Positions 14,306 to 23,819 are shown, counted from the first letter of the stretch. The stretch is 40,710 bases of DNA from Candidatus Amunia macphersoniae (GCA_016464795.1 JAEKNN010000016.1:1-40710), one strand, 5' to 3'. Notes: a model not told the origin generated them from the letters alone. Made by a program: numbers and translations.

Positions 14306-15226
14306 ATGCTGCTTCGAGACCGACTGAACCGGCGCGCCGCGGCTTTTCTGATCGTGCCCGCTGTGATCGTCACCGCGTGCGGGGGCCCGGCAACGCAGTC
14401 GTCGACCGGCGGAGCCAACAATGTTCCGCCAAGCTCCGCGGCCACGACGGCCGATCCCTCCGCCGTGGCGATGGTCCCGGCGGCGATCAAGTCGAAGGGC
14501 GCCATCGTCGTCGCCGCCGACGCCAGCTACGCTCCTGACGAGTTCTTCGGCCCAGACGGATCGACGGTCGTGGGGGTGGACGCCGACCTGGCGCAGGCGC
14601 TCGGCAAGGTCCTCGGACTCAAGGTGCAGGTGAGCAACGTGACCTTCGCCAACATCATTCCCGGGCTCCAGGCCACCAAGTACGACCTCGGCATGTCGTC
14701 ATTCACCGACAGCAAGGATCGCGAGAACCAGGTCGACTTCGTGACCTACTTCACCGCCGGCACCTCGTTCTTCGTCAAGGCGAGCGGCGGTCCCGACATC
14801 AAGTCCCTCAACGACCTGTGTGGACACCACGTGTCGGTCGAGTCCGGAACCACCGAGCAGACCGACGCTCAGATGCAGGCGACGGCGTGCACCAGCGCGG
14901 GCAAGACGCTCGACGTCCAGGCGTACCCCGACCAGGGGAGCGCCAACCTGGCGCTGACCAGCGGACGAGCCGATGTCGGCATGGCCGATTCGCCGGTCGC
15001 CGCCTACCAGGTGCAGCAGTCCAACGGCGCGTTCAAGGTGAGCGGGCCGTCCTACGGCAACGCGCCGTACGGCATCGCCATCCCCAAGGGCAACGGCATG
15101 GCGCCGGCGATCCTCGCCGCCGTCAAGGACCTCATGGCCAGCGGCGCCTACAAGGCGATCCTCAAGAAGTGGAACGTCGAGCCAGGCGCCATCAGCAATC
15201 CGCAGATCAACGGCGCCACCAGCTGA
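14306..15226 (+). CDS. Polar amino-acid ABC transporter substrate-binding lipoprotein
   Basis: A 306-residue SBP_bac_3-type protein. The signal peptide with a twin-basic N-region (RDRLNRR) ends in the lipobox VTAC, with Cys25 as the lipidated residue. A Ser/Thr/Pro linker precedes the binding domain: IVVAADASYAPDEFF, then VGVDADLAQALGKVLGLKV, the hinge region YDLGMSSFTDSKDRE and the second-lobe VSVESGTTEQ. The family binds polar or basic amino acids outside the membrane. I prefer ATG 14306 because the signal peptide starts there; ATG 14267 would add 13 residues. Permease and ATPase follow directly. Confidence 0.93.
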   Translation: MLLRDRLNRRAAAFLIVPAVIVTACGGPATQSSTGGANNVPPSSAATTADPSAVAMVPAAIKSKGAIVVAADASYAPDEFFGPDGSTVVGVDADLAQALGKVLGLKVQVSNVTFANIIPGLQATKYDLGMSSFTDSKDRENQVDFVTYFTAGTSFFVKASGGPDIKSLNDLCGHHVSVESGTTEQTDAQMQATACTSAGKTLDVQAYPDQGSANLALTSGRADVGMADSPVAAYQVQQSNGAFKVSGPSYGNAPYGIAIPKGNGMAPAILAAVKDLMASGAYKAILKKWNVEPGAISNPQINGATS

Positions 15227-16194
15227 GCGCGGTCGGAGGCACCGCTCCGGCCGCGCCGGAGAGGGCGGTCACCGTCGTTCCCGTCCGCCATCCGGGCCGC
15301 TGGGTGGCCAGCGTGATCGTGCTGGTGATCGCTGCCACGATCGCCCAGACGGTCTTCACCAACCCGCGCTTCCAATGGGGCGTTGTCGCGCAGTACTTCT
15401 CCACCATTCAGGTGCTCGGGGGCCTCCTCGCCACCATCGAGCTGACCATCGTCGCGATGGTGATCGGCATCGTCCTCGGCACCCTTCTGGCGGTGATGCG
15501 GCTCTCGCCGAACCCGCTGGTCGCCGGGATCAGCTGGCTGTACATCTGGTTCCTGCGCGGGACACCGGTGCTGGTGCAGATCCTCTTCTGGAACTTCGTG
15601 TCGGCGCTCTTTCCGGACATCGGGCTGGGGATCCCATTCGGGCCAACCTTCATCCATGCCAACGCCAACAGCCTGATCGGGCCATTCGTGGCAGCAATCC
15701 TCGCGCTCGGCCTGAACGAGGCTGCATACATGGCGGAGATTGTGCGAGCGGGAATCATCTCGGTTGATCCCGGTCAGACCGAGGCGGCGCAGGCCCTGGG
15801 GATGACCCGACTGCAGTCGATGCGTCGCATCGTCCTGCCACAGGCGATGCGCGTGATCATCCCGCCCACCGGCAACGAGACCATCTCGATGTTGAAGACC
15901 ACCTCGTTGGTCAGCGTGATCGCGTACTCGGAGCTTCTGTACTCGGTGCAGACGATCTACAACAGGACCTTCCAGATCATCCCGCTGCTGATGGTCGCGG
16001 TGATCTGGTACCTGATCGTGACCTCGGTGCTGACCATCGGGCAGTTCTACATCGAGCGTCACTTCGCGCGGGGGACAGCGCGGGAGCTTCCACCGACGCC
16101 GCTGCAGCGCCTGCGCGGTCTCCTGTTCACCTTCCACGCACCGCCCGCGGCCCCATCGGCGCTGCCTCCGGGGACGCTGGGCGGACCGCGCTGA
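15223..16194 (+). CDS. Amino-acid ABC transporter permease (HisM/GlnP type)
   Basis: An inner-membrane permease with about five helices. The helix-rich core runs from [15 protein letters not shown] through [22 protein letters not shown] and [11 protein letters not shown]. The coupling (EAA-like) loop is [22 protein letters not shown], which docks on the ATPase; [15 protein letters not shown] follows. The start is uncertain: the family-typical N-terminal VRHPGRW lies upstream of the first in-frame GTG (15304), so I use CTG 15223, which overlaps the binding-protein stop by four bases (CTGA). GTG 15169 inside the upstream gene is the other option. It overlaps the ATPase ATG by one base (TGATG). 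Confidence 0.88.
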   Translation: MSAVGGTAPAAPERAVTVVPVRHPGRWVASVIVLVIAATIAQTVFTNPRFQWGVVAQYFSTIQVLGGLLATIELTIVAMVIGIVLGTLLAVMRLSPNPLVAGISWLYIWFLRGTPVLVQILFWNFVSALFPDIGLGIPFGPTFIHANANSLIGPFVAAILALGLNEAAYMAEIVRAGIISVDPGQTEAAQALGMTRLQSMRRIVLPQAMRVIIPPTGNETISMLKTTSLVSVIAYSELLYSVQTIYNRTFQIIPLLMVAVIWYLIVTSVLTIGQFYIERHFARGTARELPPTPLQRLRGLLFTFHAPPAAPSALPPGTLGGPR

Positions 16195-16958
16195 TGAGCG
16201 GGCTCATGCTCAGGGCGGACAAGGTGTGCAAGAGCTTCGGTCGCCTTGACGTGCTCTGTGGTGTCGACCTCGAGGTTGCGCCGCGCGAGGTGGTGTGCAT
16301 CATCGGTCCATCCGGATCCGGCAAGAGCACCTTCCTGCGCTGCATCAACCATCTCGAGAAGGTGAGTGCCGGCGAGCTCTGGGTCGATGGCGAGCTGGTC
16401 GGATACCGCCAGGCGGGCGGCAAGCTTCAGGAGCTGCGCGACAACGAGATCTGCCGCAAGCGCTCAGAGATAGGCATGGTCTTCCAGCGGTTCAACCTCT
16501 TCCCGCACATGACCGTGCTGCAGAACGTGATCGAGGCGCCGGTGCGAGTGAAGAGGCAGGAGAGGGGTGCCGCTGTCGACCGCGCCCGCACCCTGATCGA
16601 TCGCGTGGGCCTAAGCGACAAGCTCGACTGGTATCCCAACCAGCTCTCGGGTGGCCAGCAGCAGCGGGTGGCGATCGCGCGCGCCCTGGCGATGGAGCCC
16701 AAGCTGATGCTGTTCGACGAGCCCACCTCGGCCCTCGACCCCGAGCTCGTGGGCGAGGTGCTCGAGGTGATGCGTCGCCTGGCTGACGACGGCATGACCA
16801 TGATCGTGGTGACCCACGAGATGGGCTTCGCCCGAGAGGTCGCCAATCGCGCGGTGTTCATGGACGGCGGCGTGGTGGTGGAGGAGGGCGAGCCGAGGGC
16901 CTTCTTCGCCTCGCCGCAACACCCGCGCACACAGCAATTCCTGTCCAAGATCCTCTAG
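16194..16958 (+). CDS. glnQ: Amino-acid ABC transporter ATP-binding protein (GlnQ type)
   Basis: A 254-residue cytosolic ATPase that powers the upstream permease. Walker A is [10 protein letters not shown]-loop [11 protein letters not shown], signature LSGGQQQR, Walker [14 protein letters not shown] and the switch His in VVTHEMGFA. These are the hallmarks of the polar amino-acid (GlnQ/HisP/ArtP) subfamily. An insertion after Walker A ([20 protein letters not shown]) is a common variant in actinobacterial-type homologues. It overlaps the permease stop by one base. The gene ends in TAG, showing that TAG is used as a stop in this genome. Confidence 0.95.
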   Translation: MSGLMLRADKVCKSFGRLDVLCGVDLEVAPREVVCIIGPSGSGKSTFLRCINHLEKVSAGELWVDGELVGYRQAGGKLQELRDNEICRKRSEIGMVFQRFNLFPHMTVLQNVIEAPVRVKRQERGAAVDRARTLIDRVGLSDKLDWYPNQLSGGQQQRVAIARALAMEPKLMLFDEPTSALDPELVGEVLEVMRRLADDGMTMIVVTHEMGFAREVANRAVFMDGGVVVEEGEPRAFFASPQHPRTQQFLSKIL

Positions 16959-16990
16959 AGCAGCAGGGGACGCCCGGACCAGGGCCGTGC

Positions 16991-16996
16991 TACGGT
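16991..16996 (+). promoter_or_regulatory. Candidate -10 box (leaderless) for membrane protein
   Basis: TACGGT ends 8 bases before ATG 17005, with no ribosome binding site. GGGACG 18 bases further upstream is a possible weak -35. Confidence 0.35.
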
Positions 16997-17004
16997 CGCT
17001 GACC

Positions 17005-17604
17005 ATGGCGATATCCGGCCTCGACGACGATCGCGGCGAGGCCGCGGCCGAACCCCGCGCCCTGGCTCAGCGGATTGCCCTGGTGTACAGGCAACAGGTG
17101 AGCTTTCGGCGTCGTGCCGCCTTGTGCGCGTGGCTGGCGTTCATCGTCACCTTTGTTCTCCTGCGCCTGCTCACCTACGGTATTCGCTACCGGTTCCTGC
17201 CGTTCCAGAACGTCGTCATCGGCGGCGGCCTCCACGTCCATCACTTCGTCTGGGGCATCGTCCTCCTCATCCTGGTCGGCTTCGCCGGGCTGATGATCGA
17301 GAACCCTCGCTGGCACCCGTGGCTGGCGGTTGTGTTCGGCATCGGCGCCGCTCTGGTTCTCGACGAGTTCGCGATCTGGCTCAACCTGAGCGACGTGTAC
17401 TGGACCGATCAGGGCCGGATCAGCGTCGACGTGGTCGTCCTGGTGGCGGCGGTGCTGGGGGTGTACTACGCGGCGACCCGCTTCTGGCAGGCGGCGCTGG
17501 GTGAGGTCCGGCGGGCGATTCGCGTGGCGGTTCGTGGGGAACGGCTGTTGATTCGTGAGGAGGAACGCCTACGCCACCGCCCGAACGGCGACCGCGATGG
17601 CTGA
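17005..17604 (+). CDS. Integral membrane protein with HVHHF motif, function unknown
   Basis: A 199-residue protein starting at ATG 17005. About four transmembrane helices are visible: residues 40-60 (LCAWLAFIVTFVLLRLLTYG), 80-95, 105-120 and 145-160. Between helices 1 and 2 lies GGGLHVHHFVWGIVLL, a His-rich motif, and helix 3 is followed by VLDEFAIWLNLSDVYW. Clustered His plus DE residues near membrane faces could bind a metal or heme, but I do not recognise an assigned family. The C-terminus is a charged cytosolic helix (RGERLLIREEERLRHR). The next gene, a CPBP protease homologue, starts 21 bases later, so they are likely cotranscribed. Confidence 0.75.
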   Translation: MAISGLDDDRGEAAAEPRALAQRIALVYRQQVSFRRRAALCAWLAFIVTFVLLRLLTYGIRYRFLPFQNVVIGGGLHVHHFVWGIVLLILVGFAGLMIENPRWHPWLAVVFGIGAALVLDEFAIWLNLSDVYWTDQGRISVDVVVLVAAVLGVYYAATRFWQAALGEVRRAIRVAVRGERLLIREEERLRHRPNGDRDG

Positions 17605-17625
17605 GACGGCTCCAGCACTGACGCC

Positions 17626-18210
17626 GTGACCGTCGCTGTCCTGCGGTCGCGGGGACGGCGCATCCCATTGCTGATCGTCGCGGTGGGGGTCGCCACCGCG
17701 CTGCGACTCCTGGTGGGCGCGCCAACCCCGGCCGCGTCCCCGTCCGCCGGCCTGCTCTTCGGCGCCGTGCTGATGGCGGCCGTGGTCGTGGCCGGATCAG
17801 GCGTCGGCCCAGCAACCTGGAGCGGCGTGATCGTGGGCATCGTCGGGGGGGCCGCGCTCGTGGCTGTCGCTCTGGTGGGGCTGCCCGCAATCACCGTTGG
17901 TCCGCGCGCCTCCGCGGCGACCTTCTGGTGGTGGGTTCCGCTGGTCAGCCTGATCGCCCTGAGTGAGGAGCTGGTCCTTCGCGGCGTGCTCTTCTCAGCC
18001 CTGAGCCATGAATTCGGCGACGCTCTCGCCGTCGTCGCCACCGCGGCGCTGTTCGCTGTCATCCACCTTCCTCTCTATGGGCTCGGCGCGATGCCTGTCG
18101 ACCTCTGTGTCGGTGTCTTCCTCGGGGCCCTGCGAGTGGCGTCCGGGGGGGTGGCAGCGCCAGCGGCGGCCCACGTGCTGGCCGACCTGGCCACCGGCTG
18201 GCTCCCGTGA
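17626..18210 (+). CDS. CPBP-family intramembrane glutamic protease homologue
   Basis: A 194-residue, multi-helix membrane protein with the three CPBP/Abi motifs: EELVLRG (Glu114, Glu115, Arg119), FAVIHLP (His147) and HVLADLATGW (His183). These residues form the active site in Rce1-like glutamic proteases; bacterial members are linked to CAAX-like processing, bacteriocin immunity or protein sorting. Only the second half is conserved; the N-terminal helices are Ala/Val-rich. The GTG start 17626 has no clear ribosome binding site. It probably forms a pair with the upstream HVHHF membrane protein. Confidence 0.85.
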   Translation: MTVAVLRSRGRRIPLLIVAVGVATALRLLVGAPTPAASPSAGLLFGAVLMAAVVVAGSGVGPATWSGVIVGIVGGAALVAVALVGLPAITVGPRASAATFWWWVPLVSLIALSEELVLRGVLFSALSHEFGDALAVVATAALFAVIHLPLYGLGAMPVDLCVGVFLGALRVASGGVAAPAAAHVLADLATGWLP

Positions 18211-18334
18211 GCTCGGCGGGCGTCGAGGCGGTGGCGTCACAGCGCGCAGGCGCGCTTCCCGCGGTCAGTGGCTGAGGTCCGAGGCGGGTGGTCGCCGGGC
18301 TACGCCACCGGCGCGGTGTCGCCGACGACCGCCC

Positions 18335-19078
18335 TCACCCACGTCGGGTGCGAAAACAGTGGGTGATGTACGGGAGCGCAACCATGCCGTGTCCAGCCAC
18401 CGACGGATGGGTGCCGAGGAGAGTGCGCACGTCGTCGAGGAGAGCCGCGCGCCGAGCCTGGGGCAGCGTGAGCACGTAGCTTCGCGACGCCACCAGGTCG
18501 ACCACCACGCCCGGGGCGAGCTGATAGTGCCACTCGATGTCGTGGTGCTCGAGACTGCCGAACGGTGGTCCGACGGCCGGGTCCGGAACATCGTTGCCAT
18601 TCTGACCATGGCGGTGCATCAGGCTCCCGAGCTCGGCCACCCAGTCCTCGCGTTCGTCGCGGATGTTCCACAGCATCCCCAGAGCGCCATCGGGGCGGAG
18701 GACACGTGCCACCTCGGGCACCGCCTGCCGCGGGTCGACCCAATGCCATGCCTGCGCTACCAGGACCGCGTCGACAGTGCCCTCGCCCAGCGGTATGTGT
18801 TCGGCGGTCCCGTCGAGAACCCGCGCGGCGGGCGCAGTCCTGGTCAGCTGTTCGCGCATGCCGCCGGACGGTTCGACGGCGATGACCTCGAGGCTGCGAT
18901 CGCACAGCAGCCTGGTCAGCTTGCCGGTGCCGGCGCCGAGGTCGAGCACACGTCGCGCGCCCGATGGCAGCAGCCAGTCGATCGCCGCCGCCGGATACGG
19001 CGGGCGGCTCCGCTCGTAGACGGCAGCGGCGGCCCCGAATGACAGTGCCTGGGTGACGTTCGGCTTCTCGCTGCTCAC
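18335..19078 (-). CDS. SAM-dependent class I methyltransferase
   Basis: About 247 residues from GTG 19078, which I prefer because the family-typical SFGAAAAVYERSRPPYP follows shortly. The SAM-binding motif I is VLDLGAGTGKLT, followed by the acidic end of beta-2 (VIAVEPSGGM), motif II in DAVLVAQAWHWV and motif III in VLRPDGALGMLWN. This is the UbiE/Methyltransf_11 type that commonly methylates small molecules; the HWVDP motif fits trans-aconitate-methyltransferase-like members, but the substrate is not assignable. It is divergent from the acyl-CoA dehydrogenase gene. CATCAT lies 6 bases before the GTG and may be a leaderless -10. Confidence 0.85.
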   Translation of the reverse strand: MSSEKPNVTQALSFGAAAAVYERSRPPYPAAAIDWLLPSGARRVLDLGAGTGKLTRLLCDRSLEVIAVEPSGGMREQLTRTAPAARVLDGTAEHIPLGEGTVDAVLVAQAWHWVDPRQAVPEVARVLRPDGALGMLWNIRDEREDWVAELGSLMHRHGQNGNDVPDPAVGPPFGSLEHHDIEWHYQLAPGVVVDLVASRSYVLTLPQARRAALLDDVRTLLGTHPSVAGHGMVALPYITHCFRTRRG

Positions 19079-19218
19079 CGGCCCATGATGATGGGCTTCG
19101 TCGGATGAGGGACTGCGGCACCGGAGCCTCCGGACCGGTGCATGTACCATCCGGTGCTGCCAAGGGTGCCATGCCGTCGCGGCCGCGCGCCGACAGGGAC
19201 ATCTGCCAGGAGCTTGCC

Positions 19219-20475
19219 GTGGATTTCGCTTTCGATTCCAGGACCGAGGAGCTGCGCGCTCAGCTGCTCGACTTCATGACCAGCCACGTGTATCCCGCTG
19301 AGCGAGTCGTCGAGGAGCAGCACGCCGCGCTGTCCAATCAGTGGGACCGGCCGCCGGTGATGGACGAGCTCAAGGCTGAAGCGCGCCGGCGTGGCCTCTG
19401 GAACCTGTTTCTCCCCAACCACGCCTTCGGGGCCGGGCTCACCAACCTGCAGTACGCACCGCTGGCCGAGATCACCGGCTGGAGCCCGATGATCGCTCCC
19501 GAGGCGATCAACTGCGCGGCGCCGGACACGGGCAACATGGAGATCCTCGCCATGTTCGGCACGCCCGACCAGCAACAGCGCTGGCTGCGACCCTTGCTGG
19601 ACGGGGAAATCCGCTCGGCGTTCTCCATGACCGAGCCCGAGGTGGCCTCCTCTGACGCCACCAACATCTCCACACGCATCGAGCGTGACGGTGGCGAGTA
19701 CGTCGTCACCGGGCGCAAGTGGTGGTCGAGCGGGGCGATGAGCCCCCGGTGCGCTCTCGCGATCGTGATGGGCGTCACCGATGCCGATGCGCAACCGCAC
19801 CGCCGCCAGAGCATGGTGCTGGTGCCGCTGGACAGCCCGGGCGTGAATGTGAGGCGCGCCACCACCGTGTTCGGATACAGCGATGGGGCGCACGGAGGCC
19901 ACGCCGACATCGAGTACGACGAGGTCCGTGTGCCTGCCGCCAACCTCCTGGGCGAGGAGGGCAGCGGCTTTGCGATCGCGCAGGCACGGCTCGGGCCAGG
20001 CCGCATCCATCACTGCATGCGGGTGATCGGCATGGCGGATCGCGCACTCGACCTGATGTGCCGCCGGGTCAGCACGCGCACCGCCTTCGGCAGAGTTCTC
20101 GCCGAGCAGGGCGTGGTCCAGGAGTGGATAGCGGAGGCTTTCATCAGGCTCGAGCAGGCGCGCCTGCTGGTCCTCAAGGCGGCCTGGATGATGGACCGGG
20201 TCGGCAACCGTGAGGCGCGCAGAGAGATCGCTGCGATCAAGGTCGCGGCCCCGCAAGCGGCCCTGTGGGTGCTCGAGCGTGCCATCCAGGCGCACGGAGG
20301 GGCAGGAGTGTCGCAGGACTTCCCGTTGGCTCAGTTCTACGCCCATGCACGCACACTGCAACTCGCCGATGGTCCCGATGAGGTGCATCGCCGCGCCATC
20401 GCCCGCGACATGCTGCGCCCCTTTGCGGCGCCACCCGAGAACACGACGAGCAGCTCGACACAGGCGCGCACGTGA
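19219..20475 (+). CDS. Acyl-CoA dehydrogenase (ACAD10/11-like)
   Basis: A 418-residue flavoenzyme. I start at GTG 19219 because AGGAG lies 6 bases upstream and the family-typical FAFDSRTEELRAQL follows at once. It would oxidise acyl-CoA to enoyl-CoA with FAD and pass electrons to ETF. FAD/substrate motifs: FSMTEPEVASSDATNI and GRKWWSSGA. The C-terminal domain shows GRIHHCMRVIGMA, RTAFGRVLAEQG and AHGGAGVSQDFPLA. The end ADGPDEVHR matches the ACAD11 subgroup rather than short-chain enzymes. The SDR gene overlaps its stop by four bases (GTGA), suggesting one oxidative pathway for an unusual, perhaps branched or hydroxylated, acyl chain. Confidence 0.92.
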   Translation: MDFAFDSRTEELRAQLLDFMTSHVYPAERVVEEQHAALSNQWDRPPVMDELKAEARRRGLWNLFLPNHAFGAGLTNLQYAPLAEITGWSPMIAPEAINCAAPDTGNMEILAMFGTPDQQQRWLRPLLDGEIRSAFSMTEPEVASSDATNISTRIERDGGEYVVTGRKWWSSGAMSPRCALAIVMGVTDADAQPHRRQSMVLVPLDSPGVNVRRATTVFGYSDGAHGGHADIEYDEVRVPAANLLGEEGSGFAIAQARLGPGRIHHCMRVIGMADRALDLMCRRVSTRTAFGRVLAEQGVVQEWIAEAFIRLEQARLLVLKAAWMMDRVGNREARREIAAIKVAAPQAALWVLERAIQAHGGAGVSQDFPLAQFYAHARTLQLADGPDEVHRRAIARDMLRPFAAPPENTTSSSTQART

Positions 20476-21266
20476 CGGAGCTCGCCGGGTCCGGGGCGCT
20501 GGTCACCGGCGGAGCCGGCGCCATCGGCGTCGCCGTGGCCCGGCGGCTGCTCGCGCTCGGCGCCGAGGTGACGCTGGCGGATGTCGACGCTGACGGTGGC
20601 CCGGAGACGGCCGCGCGCCTGGGCTGTCACTTCGTGCGCACCGATGTCCGGCGCGCCGACGACCTCACCGCCGCCGTGCAGGCGGCGGGAGCGCGTGGCC
20701 CGCTGCGTTTCGTGCACCTCAACGCCGGCATCGTCCTCGAGCGCTCCTACGACGAGACCGACGAGTCCTCCTACCGACGCATCGTCGGGGTCAACCTCGA
20801 TGGCGTCTTCTGGGGGATCCGCGCGGCTGTGCCCGCGCTCCGCAGCGGCGGAGGGGGTGCGATCGTCGCCTCCGCGTCCCTCGCCGGGTTGGTGCCTGTT
20901 CCGCTGGACCCTCTCTACGCCATGACCAAGAGCGCGGTGATCTCCCTGGTGCGGTCGATCGGACCCGGGCTGGGCGCCGAGGGCATCCGCTTGAACTGCG
21001 TCTGTCCCGGATTCGTCGACACGCCGATGGCGCCAGCCGTGGTCCGTGAGATGGGCTTCCCGTTGCTTCGCGTGGACGACGTGGCCGACGCGGTCATGGC
21101 GATCGCGGCGGGAGACGACAACTCCCAGGCCTACGTGATCCAGCCCGGTCTCGAGCCGTTCGCCTACAGGTTCCGCGGCGTGCCGGGTGCGCGGACTCAC
21201 GGCGACGGCGGCGAGAGGACGGTGTCCGCAACCGGCATCGTCGGCTCCGCAGCACCGACCGGCTGA
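20472..21266 (+). CDS. Short-chain dehydrogenase/reductase paired with acyl-CoA dehydrogenase
   Basis: A 264-residue classical SDR. Its Rossmann motif is TGGAGAIG, the acidic ADVDAD after beta-2 favours NAD, the NAG motif is HLNAGI, the catalytic pair is in YAMTK and the substrate loop region reads NCVCPGFVDTPM. It probably oxidises or reduces a hydroxyl/keto acyl intermediate from the acyl-CoA dehydrogenase upstream, with which it is translationally coupled (GTGA). The final 30 residues after AYRFRGVPG are low-complexity. The 18-base gap to the convergent EAL-GGDEF gene contains no visible terminator. Confidence 0.9.
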   Translation: MTELAGSGALVTGGAGAIGVAVARRLLALGAEVTLADVDADGGPETAARLGCHFVRTDVRRADDLTAAVQAAGARGPLRFVHLNAGIVLERSYDETDESSYRRIVGVNLDGVFWGIRAAVPALRSGGGGAIVASASLAGLVPVPLDPLYAMTKSAVISLVRSIGPGLGAEGIRLNCVCPGFVDTPMAPAVVREMGFPLLRVDDVADAVMAIAAGDDNSQAYVIQPGLEPFAYRFRGVPGARTHGDGGERTVSATGIVGSAAPTG

Positions 21267-21284
21267 GCCCTGCGCGAACCGGCG

Positions 21285-23819
21285 TCAGTCCGCGGCGGGA
21301 GCGATACGCCGGCTCTGGACAGCACGGGACCGCGGCGGCAGCGCGACGATGGTCCCTGCCTCGGTGGCGCACGGCGCGCGCGAGACCCGGTCGCGGCCGC
21401 CGTGCTTGGCGGTGTACATGGCCCGATCGGCCGCCGCCAGCAACTGGTCGAGGTCACGCCCGTGGTCGGGGTAGGCGGCGATGCCGATCGATGCCGTCAG
21501 GCGGGTGAGCCCGCACTCGGCAGGCAGGGTGAGCTCGCGCACCGCCACCCGCATCCCCTCGGCCACGATTGCCGCACCCTCGGCATCACAGTCGTGCAGG
21601 AGGGCAACGAATTCCTCCCCGCCGAGGCGAACGAGAGCGTCGGCGCCGCGCACGATGGTGCGCAGGCGGGTCGCCACCCGTTGCAGGACCAGGTCCCCGG
21701 CCGCGTGACCGCCATGGTCGTTGACAGTCTTGAAGTGGTCCAGGTCGACGAGCAGAAGGGCGAGGGGCCGGCCATCGCGGGCCGCTCGGGTCATGTCGCG
21801 TTCGCCGGTGTCGCGAAGCCAGCGACTGTTGTAGAGGCGGGTCAGCGGATCGGTCATCACCGCGCTCAGCAGCTCGGCGTACAGCTGTGCGTTGCGCCAG
21901 GCCGCGGCGGCCACATGAGCAAACAGGGACGCTGCCTCGAGCTCGCGTTCGGTGAAACGTCCCACCCCGAGACGCCAGCAATTGATGATGCCCAACTTGT
22001 GCTCCCCGGCCACCAGCGGGATGAGCAGCAGCGACTCGCGCACCACCGGGGTGCCCGGCACCTGGCGCGCCAGCGGATGCGTGGAGGTGTCCGGGATGTT
22101 TTGCGGGATGCCCTGCGCGAAGGCGAGGCCGGTGAGACCAGCATCCATCGAGAAGCTGTCGGCGAGGAGCTCGTTGCGGTCCGGCCCCGTGGCGATCACC
22201 GGCACCAGGCGATGAGTCTCGTACTCGGCCATGAAGATCGCCATCTCGGTCACCGGCACGACCCGGCTCAGCAGCTCCGACATGACCCCCAGGATCCTCA
22301 TCGGGTCATGCTCACTCTGGAGTGCTGTCGCCGCGTCGCTGAGAGCGCGGGGCAGACCCGCTCGGGCGGCGGCCCTGCTCGCGGCCGCGGCCGGCACTGC
22401 GGTTGTTCGCGACGCCGGCATCGCGGCTTGCACTGCCTGCGCTGGGGCCACGCGCGGGTTCGAGACCGGGCGGCGCGCGAACCACCCGGCGTCGACCACC
22501 TCGACGCCGCGCTGACCGTCGATCGGCTGGGTCAGCACCGGCCGGCCCAGCAGCCATCCCTGCCCGAACTGAACCCCGAGGGAGGCGAGCACGTCGATCT
22601 CCGGCCGAGTCTCGATGCCCTCGGCGATCAACCTGGCGCCGATGTGGCCGCTGAACGAGAGCAGCGCCATCACCAACGCGCGCCTGGCCTGATCGGTCTC
22701 GACAGCATGGATCAGGGAACGGTCGACCTTGATGAATTCGGGTCGCAGCTCGGCGATGACGCGCATGCTGGCGTGGCCGGCGCCGGCGTCATCCACGGCA
22801 ATGCGAAACCCGCGAGCGCGCAACTCCGCAGCGATGCGCTGCAGGCGGGCGAGATCGGACACCGGCTCCCGCTCGCTGAACTCGAGCACGATCGAGCCGG
22901 GATCGACGCCGGCGTCATGCACGGCGGCGTCCAGAGCAGCCATGCCTCGCCTGTCGAGCAGGGTCCCGATCAGCACGTTGATGAACAGGTCGGCGTCGCC
23001 GATGTTGGGTGCCTCGGACAGAGCGCCGCGCATGCATGCGAGGTCGACATCGGCCTGCATGTGCAGCAGGGCGGCGGCTGCGAACAGCTCGTCGGGCGCG
23101 GCAACCAGCTCGAGCGGTGAGAATCGTGCCAGCGCCTCGTAGCCGATGACGCTGCCGTCGTACAGCCTGGCGATGGGCTGGACGGCCGCCACGATCCTTT
23201 CCTCGGTGAGCAGCGACTCCACCGCGGCACGCAGCTCGTCGGACCGCGCGCTCGGGGTGATCAGGATGGGAAACCTCTCGACTGCCGGCTCGTCTGTCTG
23301 CCAGCTGGCAGCCAGCATGGCTGCGGCCGCCTCCAGGGTGGGCACGAGGTCATCGGTGCGGCCGGCTCCCCAGATGGCCAGGACCGCGACCACGCGGTCT
23401 CTGGCAACCACCGGGACAGCGACCACAGCCGCCTCCTCGCCGGCGGCGGGGAGAGCGTGGGCCATCGCCGAATCTCCAGCCAGACGTCTCAGCGTCTCAG
23501 CGGCACCGGCAACGCCGCAGAAGGCACGCTGCAGCCTGACCGGCTGGCGCAGCGCCTCGATGGCGTCGACCGGTACCCGCACCCCCACCAGATGGCCGGC
23601 CAGCGCTGGGGTGAGCCGGGCCGGCACACCGCTCGGGACGTTGACCGCCACCACCACAGCCGTGTCCCCCTGAACAGCCACAACCGCGGCCGCCACGGTG
23701 AGCGGGGCCAGTGCACGGGTCACCTCGAGCGCTGCCTCGTCGGGGTTGCGGATGTTCGGCAGGCGGCGCCCGAGCTCGGTCAGGACGCCGAGACGAAGTT
23801 CGCTGGGGCGGTTGCGCAC
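21285..23819 (-). CDS. Cyclic-di-GMP enzyme with EAL and GGDEF domains separated by a GAF-like region
   Basis: An 844-residue soluble protein starting at GTG. Order: GAF-like region (about 10-180), EAL phosphodiesterase (about 205-450), Ala-rich linker, GAF domain (about 500-655), GGDEF cyclase (about 668-825). EAL residues look complete: YEALAR (Glu228), Asn281, Glu313, Asp343/Asp344, Lys364, Glu400, Gln420, although DDFGTG reads DDAGAG. The cyclase site is RLGGEEF and an inhibitory RxxD (RGAD) sits five residues upstream. It may therefore both make and break c-di-GMP. EAL before GGDEF is the reverse of the common order. No transmembrane helix is visible, so the input is cytosolic. Confidence 0.92.
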   Translation of the reverse strand: MRNRPSELRLGVLTELGRRLPNIRNPDEAALEVTRALAPLTVAAAVVAVQGDTAVVVAVNVPSGVPARLTPALAGHLVGVRVPVDAIEALRQPVRLQRAFCGVAGAAETLRRLAGDSAMAHALPAAGEEAAVVAVPVVARDRVVAVLAIWGAGRTDDLVPTLEAAAAMLAASWQTDEPAVERFPILITPSARSDELRAAVESLLTEERIVAAVQPIARLYDGSVIGYEALARFSPLELVAAPDELFAAAALLHMQADVDLACMRGALSEAPNIGDADLFINVLIGTLLDRRGMAALDAAVHDAGVDPGSIVLEFSEREPVSDLARLQRIAAELRARGFRIAVDDAGAGHASMRVIAELRPEFIKVDRSLIHAVETDQARRALVMALLSFSGHIGARLIAEGIETRPEIDVLASLGVQFGQGWLLGRPVLTQPIDGQRGVEVVDAGWFARRPVSNPRVAPAQAVQAAMPASRTTAVPAAAASRAAARAGLPRALSDAATALQSEHDPMRILGVMSELLSRVVPVTEMAIFMAEYETHRLVPVIATGPDRNELLADSFSMDAGLTGLAFAQGIPQNIPDTSTHPLARQVPGTPVVRESLLLIPLVAGEHKLGIINCWRLGVGRFTERELEAASLFAHVAAAAWRNAQLYAELLSAVMTDPLTRLYNSRWLRDTGERDMTRAARDGRPLALLLVDLDHFKTVNDHGGHAAGDLVLQRVATRLRTIVRGADALVRLGGEEFVALLHDCDAEGAAIVAEGMRVAVRELTLPAECGLTRLTASIGIAAYPDHGRDLDQLLAAADRAMYTAKHGGRDRVSRAPCATEAGTIVALPPRSRAVQSRRIAPAAD

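Noticed and set aside
21402..23120. A 572-codon plus-strand open frame opposite the EAL-GGDEF gene
   Set aside because: No recognisable domain; the minus strand encodes a complete two-domain c-di-GMP protein.
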